Part shown: piece by piece, positions 1-5,061 of the stretch | Layout of the letters: the number at the start of each line of letters is the position of its first letter | Numbering within the stretch: the stretch's first letter is position 1 | Source of the DNA: an uncultured Bacilli bacterium | Lineage (GTDB): Bacteria > Bacillota_I > Bacilli_A > RF39 > UBA660 | DNA: 6,675 nucleotides | Assembly: GCA_944358685.1 (NCBI GenBank) | Contig: CALVRQ010000065.1 | Coordinates: 1 to 6,675 of the forward strand | Direction of reading: 5' to 3' | Translations under genes and position numbers: made by a program | Notes under the pieces: generated by a model | Databases searched by the model: none | What the model was told of the DNA's origin: nothing | Seen by the model: only the letters and a program-made list of their open reading frames with translations

Positions 1-19
1 AAATAAAATAATATTACCC

Positions 20-41
20 AAAAAAGGTGTAAAATACACCT
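20..41 (-). terminator. Intrinsic terminator downstream of pilin-like fragment
   Basis: Read on the minus strand this is a perfect 6-bp stem (AGGTGT / ACACCT) with a 5-base loop (ATTTT) followed directly by five T residues and then GGG. This is the layout of a short rho-independent terminator for leftward transcription, and it lies about 70 bp beyond the stop codon of the pilin-like fragment. On the plus strand no T run follows the stem, so it should act in one direction only. The stem is short, so efficiency is uncertain. Confidence 0.55.
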
Positions 42-73
42 ATGAAATGCCTGTAAATTATATAAACAAAACG

Positions 74-110
74 AAAATCGGAGATTATTTTAATCCCTGA
101 TTTTTTATTT
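74..110 (+). terminator. Long imperfect hairpin with T tail, probable terminator
   Basis: A 14-bp stem (74-87 with 91-104), closed by a TTT loop, has one G-T wobble and one A-C mismatch. On the plus strand it runs into TTTTTTATTT, a good intrinsic terminator for rightward transcription entering from outside the window. On the minus strand the stem is followed by CGTTTTGTTT, a poorer U tract, so it may also work weakly for the gene ending at 109. It sits directly against the stop codon of the pilin-like fragment, as a native 3' end would. Confidence 0.55.
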
Positions 111-759
111 ATCCTAAAGTATATGAATTTGACTGACTACCATCTCCACCTGTAATTTGGATATCTGATGATAAATAAAGGGTTGGATGTGTTGACATTT
201 GATATTGATTATCATAACTAATATTAGTAATAGCACCAAAATTTCCTAAATGAAAAATTTGGGTAGATGGTGATCCTGCCATTGTTGATAGTGTCCACCA
301 CCACAACCCCTTGGTTCCCAACCACATTGTACTATGGCAAGTACTCATATTACTATTATGTAACAAAATAGTGCCACATGTGCTTGTATTTGAGTTTGAT
401 CTTATTACTTCTGAGATAGTCGGTAAGGCTATTTTCCCATTCCATTTACTACTATTTTCATCGTTTATTTGGTCTTGTAGATTATTGTTATTAGTTGTTA
501 CTGCACCTACATTAAAGTCATGAGTGTCTATTTGACTTCGAGCTTCAGAAGTTAAAGTATTATAGTAAGTTTCATTTAAGTATGTGTTTAATGATGCAGT
601 GCTCCAATTTGATGAATTTACTGTATTCCAAGCTATATTACCACCAACACTATCGGTTTTTGTTATTTTAACCTTCCCATCACCTTCTATGGATATAATT
701 CGCCAGCCTGCTGTTTCATTATTAAATGTTATATAATTATTGGGATTGGATCCTTTATT
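109..759 (-). pseudogene. 5'-truncated pilin-like/secreted surface protein, C-terminal domain
   Basis: An open frame of 216 codons runs from the stop at 760-762 to TAA at 109-111. The first 131 codons contain no ATG, GTG or TTG; the first possible start is a TTG at 364-366, in the middle of the domain, with no reason to be used. The N-terminal part reads GSNPNNYITFNNETAGWRII, then WNTVNSSNWSTASLNTYLN, then two Cys segments (TSTCGTI and MSTCHST), WWWTLS, and near the end a beta-like IQITGGDGSQSNSYTL. I recognise this pattern from the C-terminal half of prepilin-type or otherwise secreted proteins in uncultured gut Firmicutes (DUF6273-like: WR at the start, WS.ASL..YLN, then R-P-x-L-Y-L). Here the usual VRPxLYL reads STHPTLYL, so the Arg is replaced. 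A signal or prepilin leader and linker should precede this part and are absent. The undisturbed frame argues for recent truncation or selection as a donor copy. The family name is from memory. Confidence 0.7.
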
Positions 760-766
760 TTAAAGG
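752..766. repeat. Small perfect inverted repeat at the truncation point
   Basis: CCTTTA (752-757) and TAAAGG (761-766) form a 6-bp palindrome around TTT. The repeat contains the in-frame TAA stop that marks the upstream limit of the pilin-like reading frame, and a GGATCC site partly overlaps it at 748-753. No T run follows on the minus strand, so it is not a convincing terminator. It could be the scar or boundary where homology to full-length genes begins. That is inference only. Confidence 0.35.
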
Positions 767-808
767 CTTTATTGAATTTTAAATTTTATAAACATATGCC
801 AAAACAAG

Positions 809-879
809 TATTCACAGCCTATTTTTAGACGAATTCCAAGTCCAATACATTATAAAGACATGGCAGACGGCTGTGAATA
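809..879. repeat. 11-bp inverted repeat with 49-bp centre
   Basis: TATTCACAGCC at 809-819 is repeated exactly in inverse orientation at 869-879 (GGCTGTGAATA). Inside it a second, weaker dyad is visible: CCAAGTC at 836-842 against GACATGG at 857-863 (6 of 7). The element fills the spacer between the rpmA terminator and the pilin-like fragment and contains no plausible gene. It could fold as a long-range RNA hairpin, or be a recombinase or protein binding site. There is no recognisable transposase, and no target duplication was found. Confidence 0.5.
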
Positions 880-900
880 GTAACAAAACAATTTTTCAAC

Positions 901-924
901 AAAAAAATTAGTGATAAACACTAA
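901..924 (-). terminator. Intrinsic terminator of rplU-prp-rpmA
   Basis: Immediately after the rpmA stop, the minus strand has TTAGTG (924-919 read as its complement), a 5-base loop and CACTAA, a perfect 6-bp stem. Seven T residues follow directly (901-907 are A on the plus strand). This is a classic rho-independent terminator and marks the end of the ribosomal protein transcript. It isolates the pilin-like fragment further left from this operon. Confidence 0.8.
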
Positions 925-1209
925 TTATTCTGGATAAACACTCACTTGTTTACGGTCACGGCCTAAACGTTCAAATTTAACACGGCCAGCTATTTTTGCA
1001 AATAAAGTATCATCTTTTCCGATTCCAACATTAACACCCGGATAAATTCTAGTACCTCTTTGACGATATAAAATAGATCCGCCAGTTACAACTTCGCCAT
1101 CAGCTGCTTTCGCACCTAATCTTTTAGATTCAGAATCACGTCCGTTCTTAGTAGAACCTTGTCCCTTTTTATGAGCGAATAATTGAATATTTAACTTTAA
1201 TAATTCCAT
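925..1209 (-). CDS. rpmA: 50S ribosomal protein L27 with cleavable N-terminal extension
   Basis: L27 lies near the peptidyl-transferase centre of the 50S subunit, where its processed N terminus contacts tRNA. The 94-residue product carries the canonical body: [20 protein letters not shown], the LGAKAADGE region, [11 protein letters not shown] and the RVKFER tail. Ahead of it is the Firmicutes extension [11 protein letters not shown], with the Prp cleavage point between Phe11 and Ala12. The ATG at 1209 is preceded by AGGAGGTG about 7 bases upstream. That ribosome site is built from the last codons of prp (Glu-Glu-Val-stop). It is the third gene of rplU-prp-rpmA, and a terminator follows the stop directly. 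Length and motifs are normal for the family and I see nothing unusual. In many Bacilli obg follows; here it does not. Confidence 0.97.
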   Translation of the reverse strand: MELLKLNIQLFAHKKGQGSTKNGRDSESKRLGAKAADGEVVTGGSILYRQRGTRIYPGVNVGIGKDDTLFAKIAGRVKFERLGRDRKQVSVYPE

Positions 1210-1212
1210 AAA

Positions 1213-1509
1213 CTACACCTCCTCGTATATCTTTATGTTTTTTCTGTATTTTTCTTCTAATTCTTTTAATAAACTTGTCATATTTAAAATAAGTAAATTA
1301 GTCTCACGGCTATCTTTTAAAATATCAATAATTATTCCATCTGATGATAACTTATAGCTAATAGCTTTATCATCCAACCTTAAAATACCATTTATACTCG
1401 TTATAACAATTGAACTTACTGCCGCACAGACAATATCTTTACCATAATCATCAAACATCGCATGACCATTAATTTCAATATGATTTTGTTTAATATTAAT
1501 TTTAATCAT
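1213..1509 (-). CDS. prp: Ribosomal-processing cysteine protease Prp
   Basis: Prp (YsxB family) removes the N-terminal extension of L27 during ribosome assembly in Firmicutes and relatives. This 98-residue protein has the two family signatures in order: GHA with catalytic His16, then KDIVCAAVSSI with nucleophile Cys28. The 12-residue spacing matches the known Prp dyad. The C-terminal half is less conserved, as usual. The start ATG at 1509 shares one base with the rplU stop (TAATG), so translation is probably coupled; no strong separate ribosome site is needed. Its stop at 1213 lies just before rpmA. The placement between L21 and its substrate L27 is the classic arrangement and supports the assignment more than sequence length alone. 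Confidence 0.95.
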   Translation of the reverse strand: MIKINIKQNHIEINGHAMFDDYGKDIVCAAVSSIVITSINGILRLDDKAISYKLSSDGIIIDILKDSRETNLLILNMTSLLKELEEKYRKNIKIYEEV

Positions 1510-1808
1510 TAAGCAACTAATTTAGTAATTTCAAGCTTAGTATATGGTTGACGATGACCTTGAGTACGGCGATATTTTTTCTTTTGTTTATATTTATATA
1601 CTTTAACCTTTTTACCCTTACCATGTTTTAAAACTTTAGCTTCTACTTTAGCACCCTCAACATAAGGATTACCAGCAGCTCCACCAATCATTAAAACATG
1701 ATCAAAAGTAACTTTACTGTCTGCTGCCGCATCTAATTTTTCAGTGTACAAAACTGTACCCTCTTCGACATAATATTGTTTTCCTCCAGTTTCAATAACT
1801 GCTTTCAT
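1509..1808 (-). CDS. rplU: 50S ribosomal protein L21
   Basis: L21 binds 23S rRNA (together with L20) in the 50S subunit. The 99-residue product begins with [17 protein letters not shown], the family signature (A-I-x-x-G-G-K-Q-Y-x-V). It continues through FDHVLMIGG and G-x-P-Y-V-x-G-A-x-V, then a very basic segment ([19 protein letters not shown]), and ends [10 protein letters not shown]. Length is typical. The ATG at 1808 follows AAAGGAGGT at ideal spacing, the best ribosome site in the window. It heads the rplU-prp-rpmA operon, with a promoter at 1912-1940 and a structured leader of about 95 bases that probably mediates autoregulation. Confidence 0.97.
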   Translation of the reverse strand: MKAVIETGGKQYYVEEGTVLYTEKLDAAADSKVTFDHVLMIGGAAGNPYVEGAKVEAKVLKHGKGKKVKVYKYKQKKKYRRTQGHRQPYTKLEITKLVA

Positions 1809-1905
1809 ACTTATACCTCCTTTATTTTCTAAGACTCGCCATTAAGGTAAAGGAAATACCTTTTTAAAACCTTTTTTGCGCGGTTGTAGATGGAGATCTA
1901 CACAT
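1809..1905 (-). promoter_or_regulatory. Structured 5' leader of rplU (candidate L21 leader)
   Basis: Between the predicted transcription start near 1905 and the rplU ATG the RNA can form two hairpins. The first is a perfect 7-bp stem, TGTAGAT / ATCTACA, with a 4-base loop (1885-1902, at the very 5' end). The second is AAGGTA / TACCTT with a 7-base loop (about 1843-1861). They are separated by CCGCGC and A/T-rich linkers, and the ribosome site AAAGGAGGT comes last. Low-GC Gram-positive rplU genes are known to carry a two-hairpin L21 leader (Rfam family) thought to respond to ribosomal protein. Position and layout fit, but I cannot match the consensus base by base. Confidence 0.5.
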
Positions 1906-1911
1906 TTACAA

Positions 1912-1940
1912 ATTTTATCACATTCTCCCCTTAAAGTCAA
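1912..1940 (-). promoter_or_regulatory. Sigma-A type promoter for rplU-prp-rpmA, extended -10
   Basis: On the minus strand TTGACT (1935-1940 on plus coordinates) is followed after exactly 17 bases by TAAAAT (1912-1917), with TGA just before it, giving a TGn extended -10. The -35 lies inside the last codons of the spoIVFB-like gene and the -10 starts immediately after its stop. The expected start point is near 1905, giving a leader of about 95 bases. This lets the ribosomal protein genes be expressed independently of the sporulation-type protease upstream. Confidence 0.75.
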
Positions 1941-2664
1941 ACCTTTTTTTCAGTCTAAGCCTCTCTGAAATATATTTATCTCCATCAAAAAACAAATGAT
2001 TATAGTCTCTTCTCATGTGACTTACATCCATTGAATGAATTTTTTGTACTCTCTTAAAATGATATCGTTTCAAATAACGTTCTAATAAAAAACGATTAAA
2101 TAAACTCTCATGGTTCTTAATTTCCAAAAATATTCTAACAACTAAAAATAAAACAATTAAAAGAAAAATTAAATTAAAATTCACCTTTATAACCAAACAT
2201 AAAACACTCATAATAGAAACAATAATTATTAAAAAATGACTTCTTTTAAAACTAATAAACTTATTAAAAAACAAATTTAAAATCTTTGAACCATCTAAAG
2301 GAAATATTGGCAATAAATTAAATCCTAATATAATTAAACTATAATAAATAACATCATTCAAACCACAAAAACAATAAACTATAAAAGTAAACACTATTTG
2401 AAACAAAGGTCCCATAACCACAATCCAAAATTCTTCATTAATCTTTCTATTTATATCCTCGTGAAAAATAGTTAAAGCCCCAAATGGTAGTATAATAACC
2501 TTCTCTATCTTCCAACCATAAATTACTCCCATCAAAATATGTCCAAACTCGTGAACTATAATAATTATGCTAAACCAAACAAACCCTTTAAAATGACCTG
2601 TAATTGCAGCTATAAACGCCACTATATAATAAAAAAGATGAATTTTAAATATATTTCTTATAAT
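1918..2664 (-). CDS. spoIVFB: SpoIVFB-like M50 site-2 protease, probable AUU start
   Basis: This is a polytopic membrane zinc protease of the site-2 (M50B) class; in Bacillus SpoIVFB cleaves pro-sigma-K inside the outer forespore membrane. From the proposed start it has 248 residues: KIH at 7-9, the zinc motif HEFGH at 38-42 in the first helix pair, GP at 85-86, and NLLPIFPLDG at 116-125 with Asp124 as third zinc ligand. Further hydrophobic helices and a basic C-terminal tail of about 70 residues follow. The only standard start in frame is GTG at 2622. It has no ribosome site and would remove the family's KIH motif and half of helix 1. AUU at 2662-2664 follows AAGGAGAG by 7 bases and sits directly after an in-frame TAG, so I prefer it. 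It overlaps spoIVFA by 20 bases. It is shorter than Bacillus SpoIVFB and lacks a clear CBS domain. Without sporulation context the substrate is inference. Confidence 0.85.
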   Translation of the reverse strand: MIRNIFKIHLFYYIVAFIAAITGHFKGFVWFSIIIIVHEFGHILMGVIYGWKIEKVIILPFGALTIFHEDINRKINEEFWIVVMGPLFQIVFTFIVYCFCGLNDVIYYSLIILGFNLLPIFPLDGSKILNLFFNKFISFKRSHFLIIIVSIMSVLCLVIKVNFNLIFLLIVLFLVVRIFLEIKNHESLFNRFLLERYLKRYHFKRVQKIHSMDVSHMRRDYNHLFFDGDKYISERLRLKKRFDFKGRM

Positions 2665-3202
2665 CTAAAATCTCTCCTTCTTTAGTAAACACTAAATAAA
2701 GTTTTGTACCATTAGCCTCACCTAAAATATCTCCAGATTTTAAATAATCATACATACTAACTTTTATCTCTTTAATATTCGCATACCAAACTTCTATCCC
2801 ATCACCTTGTTGAACCACAACCGTATTTCCATATCCTTCCTTCTCACCAGTAAACACCACAATTCCACTTTTAATCACAGGAATAACATAATTTTCAGAC
2901 ACCTTAAGCACAGCCCCATCTTTATAATCACTATAATCATCATACTCAATTTTAGCCGATGAAACAAGAGCTGTCTGTTCCGTACCAGTAAGCGGCAAAG
3001 ATGAACCAAATAATTTTTCATAAACCGCATTTACCTGTGCAAAACTAAAATTATTCTTAAAAACATACTTATATAAATTCTCTCTTAAACTAGGACTTGC
3101 CTTTAAAGCAATTAAAATTCCTAAAAGCAAAACCACACACACCAAAAATTTGCTAAAAAACTTACTTATAAAACTTACTTTTTTTATTTTCTTCTTTGCC
3201 AT
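2645..3202 (-). CDS. spoIVFA: SpoIVFA-like membrane protein with degenerate LytM (M23) domain
   Basis: In Bacillus SpoIVFA holds and inhibits the SpoIVFB protease in the outer forespore membrane together with BofA. This 185-residue protein has a basic N terminus, one membrane helix (about 17-34) and a linker. A C-terminal M23/LytM-like fold (about 108-185) includes GIVVFTG, GYGNTVVVQQGDG, WYANI, LKSGDILGEANG and KLYLVF. The zinc ligands of true LytM peptidases are gone: QQ replaces QH, YAN replaces YAH, LYLVF replaces LHFE, and no HxxxD is present. It should therefore be a binding or regulatory domain, not a hydrolase, as in SpoIVFA. The ATG at 3202 follows AGGTGAT closely. Its 3' end contains the ribosome site for the overlapping spoIVFB-like frame, so the two are translated together. 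It diverges from murF; no firm promoter is visible in the spacer. It is shorter than the Bacillus protein. Confidence 0.8.
   Translation of the reverse strand: MAKKKIKKVSFISKFFSKFLVCVVLLLGILIALKASPSLRENLYKYVFKNNFSFAQVNAVYEKLFGSSLPLTGTEQTALVSSAKIEYDDYSDYKDGAVLKVSENYVIPVIKSGIVVFTGEKEGYGNTVVVQQGDGIEVWYANIKEIKVSMYDYLKSGDILGEANGTKLYLVFTKEGEILDYKKYI
2662..2679 (-). promoter_or_regulatory. Strong Shine-Dalgarno and AUU initiation site for spoIVFB-like gene
   Basis: AAGGAGAG (complement of 2672-2679) lies inside the last codons of the spoIVFA-like gene. It is followed by a 7-base spacer and then ATT (2662-2664) in the SpoIVFB frame. No ATG, GTG, TTG or CTG exists in that frame between the TAG at 2665-2667 and the GTG at 2622. 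The site has no other gene to serve, which is the main evidence for initiation at AUU. Confidence 0.6.
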
Positions 3203-3287
3203 ATAATCACCTATAATACCTTATTGTTTTAAATCAAATATTAGAACTCATTTTAGGCATTTACATATATTATTTTAGGTGATAAAT

Positions 3288-4607
3288 ATGAATATTTTAG
3301 AAATTTTAAAAATAACTAAAGGCACTTTAATTAACAAAATAAATTTAAACTTAAAAATAAATAAATTTAAAATAAATAGTAAAGAAATAAAAAAAGGAGA
3401 CTGCTACATTGCCATAATAAACACCAAAGACGGTCATGAATATATAAAAGACGCCATTAAAAATGGCGCAAGTCTAATAATCGTAAGTAAAAAATGTAAC
3501 TATAATATTCCCACACTTTTAGTTCAAAACACCACCAAAACTCTAAGTCAATTAGCATCTTATATCAGGGAAAAATATAATCCTAAAGTAATAGCTATAA
3601 CTGGTAGTGTCGGCAAAACCACTACTAGACAGCTTATATATTCTATTTTAAATACCAAATATAAGTGCCTACAAAGCAAAAAAAACTATAACAACCATAT
3701 TGGTGTCCCTCTAACCATCTTTGACCTAAATAAAAATGACGAAATAGCCATTCTTGAAATGGGCATGAATCATTTAAACGAAATCAAATACTTATCCAAA
3801 ATGGTAACCCCTGACATTGCCGTCATTACAAATATTGGTTCATCCCATATCGGTAACCTCGGTAGTAAAGAAAATATTCTAAAGGCAAAACTCGAAATAA
3901 AAGAAGGTCTAAAAGGTCCATTGTTTGTAAATGGTGATGATTACTATTTAAAAAATCAAAATGCCTACAAAAGCGGATTTAATCAAAATAATAATCTAAT
4001 CGCTTACAATCTATCCACATCTTTAACAAAATCAAAATTCAAAATAAAAATAAATAATCAAGAATACGAAATAAATATTAATCTTCCAAAACATCTTATA
4101 AACGATGTCCTAATAGCAATTCAAATTGGCCTTTATCTAAATATAGATATAAAAGACATTCAAAACGCCTTGAAACAATATCAAAGTTACGACATGCGCA
4201 TGAATATTATAAAAGATAAAAATAATAACACCATCATCAATGATTGTTACAATTCATCATTAGAATCATTAAAAGGTGTCCTAGATTTAATAAAATATGA
4301 AAAAAAGAAAAAATTACTAATTTTAGGTGACATTAATGAATTAGGTAAATACACTGAAAAAATACACAATGAAATTCCTAAATTACTAAACCAAATAGAT
4401 AATAAAAAAGTAATATTAATTGGTCCAAATATGCAAAAAGTAAAATATGAAAATGCCATTCATTTTAACAACTACTCAGAAACAATAAACTATTTAAAAA
4501 ATAAAAAAATAAAAGATACTTTAATTTTAATTAAAGCATCTCGAAGTCTTAAATTAGAAAATATCACCAACTATCTAACTAATAATTATATTTCCTCTTC
4601 TTTTTAA
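3288..4607 (+). CDS. murF: UDP-N-acetylmuramoyl-tripeptide:D-Ala-D-Ala ligase MurF
   Basis: MurF joins D-Ala-D-Ala to the UDP-MurNAc tripeptide using ATP, the last cytoplasmic step of peptidoglycan precursor synthesis. The 439-residue product has the three Mur ligase domains. The N-terminal substrate domain has INSKEIKKGDCYIAI and DGHEYIKDAIKNGA. The ATPase domain has the P-loop GSVGKTT at 106-112, NNHIGVP, EMGMNHLNEI, ITNIGSSHI, and K-A-K-L-E at 199-203 with the probable carbamylated Lys. The C-terminal domain has LGDINELG at 346-353 and KASRSL at 416-421. The ATG at 3288 is 5 bases after AGGTGA; an in-frame GTG at 3279 lies within that ribosome site and is rejected. Oddities: NDCYNSS (318-324) where DDxYNANP is usual, and KASR instead of KGSR. 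It is the only plus-strand gene here, transcribed opposite to its neighbours, and its end overlaps mreD by 29 bp. A second MurF paralogue elsewhere cannot be excluded. Confidence 0.92.
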   Translation: MNILEILKITKGTLINKINLNLKINKFKINSKEIKKGDCYIAIINTKDGHEYIKDAIKNGASLIIVSKKCNYNIPTLLVQNTTKTLSQLASYIREKYNPKVIAITGSVGKTTTRQLIYSILNTKYKCLQSKKNYNNHIGVPLTIFDLNKNDEIAILEMGMNHLNEIKYLSKMVTPDIAVITNIGSSHIGNLGSKENILKAKLEIKEGLKGPLFVNGDDYYLKNQNAYKSGFNQNNNLIAYNLSTSLTKSKFKIKINNQEYEININLPKHLINDVLIAIQIGLYLNIDIKDIQNALKQYQSYDMRMNIIKDKNNNTIINDCYNSSLESLKGVLDLIKYEKKKKLLILGDINELGKYTEKIHNEIPKLLNQIDNKKVILIGPNMQKVKYENAIHFNNYSETINYLKNKKIKDTLILIKASRSLKLENITNYLTNNYISSSF

Positions 4608-5061
4608 ATTTTTGAATCAAAACAAAAAGTACTGAACCATAAAGTAAATTAAGAATCATTGATTTTAAAATACTAAATCCTAACACTTTAAAGTCAAAAT
4701 CCATACTATTAATAAACACTAAAAGTCCATATGTAAGCACTCTATAAACTAAAATACTTAATGCAATAATAATCAAAACATTAATAAAATTATCACTTAA
4801 CACCAAATTTAAACGCATAATAATAAATGCCATAAAACAAAAAATAATCGCATGAAATATAATTGTATCCGTATAAAACAAATCATAAGCTAAACCCGTC
4901 AAAAAAGCATACTTATAATAATTAGTTGATTCTTCAAAAAGTGGATAAATCATAATTAAAGAAACCAAAGTAAACAAGGGAGCCAAATATCCATTAATAG
5001 AAATAAAATTAGAAATAACCCCCTCTAGTAAAAAGGAAACAATGACAATAATAATCTTCAT
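4579..5061 (-). CDS. mreD: Rod-shape-determining membrane protein MreD
   Basis: MreD is a small polytopic membrane protein of the elongasome and works with MreC and the MreB/RodA/PBP machinery. The 160 residues are almost entirely hydrophobic, with about five or six membrane helices and a short basic C terminus (KKFKKKRKYNY). The YPLFEES segment and the YKYAFLTGLAYDLFYTD segment match the family's central region (a G-x-x-x-D-x-x-x type turn). The start ATG at 5061 shares a base with the mreC stop (TAATG), and GGGTGAG inside the mreC end can act as ribosome site, so translation is coupled. The family is poorly conserved, and position after mreC carries much of the weight. The last 29 bases overlap the 3' end of murF on the other strand. 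No terminator is visible, so the transcript may run antisense into murF. Confidence 0.88.
   Translation of the reverse strand: MKIIIVIVSFLLEGVISNFISINGYLAPLFTLVSLIMIYPLFEESTNYYKYAFLTGLAYDLFYTDTIIFHAIIFCFMAFIIMRLNLVLSDNFINVLIIIALSILVYRVLTYGLLVFINSMDFDFKVLGFSILKSMILNLLYGSVLFVLIQKFKKKRKYNY

Noticed and set aside
311..523. Plus-strand open frame opposite the pilin-like fragment
   Set aside because: It has no ribosome site and no family resemblance, and it lies opposite a minus-strand frame with clear domain character.
1843..1872. Plus-strand hairpin with T runs in the rplU leader as a rightward terminator
   Set aside because: The T runs are the complement of A runs in the leader, no gene to the left is transcribed rightward, and the stem is better explained as leader RNA structure.
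3214..3276. Promoters for spoIVFA and murF in the divergent spacer
   Set aside because: Several TATTAT/TATATT strings exist but none has a convincing -35 at 16-18 bases; in such A/T-rich DNA they are not distinguishable from chance.
3206..3283. 8-bp perfect inverted repeat ATCACCTA / TAGGTGAT flanking the spoIVFA-murF divergent spacer, possible operator
   Set aside because: Each arm is simply the Shine-Dalgarno region of the adjacent gene (AGGTGAT before both starts), so the symmetry follows from two like ribosome sites facing apart.
4247..4459. Minus-strand frame inside murF
   Set aside because: Antisense to the conserved C-terminal domain of MurF, rich in Phe/Ser/Leu as expected from the complement of A-rich codons.
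4609..4628. TTTTTG / CAAAAA hairpin near the murF-mreD junction as terminator
   Set aside because: The stem is almost all A-T with an 8-base loop and no T tract follows on the plus strand; stability would be negligible.
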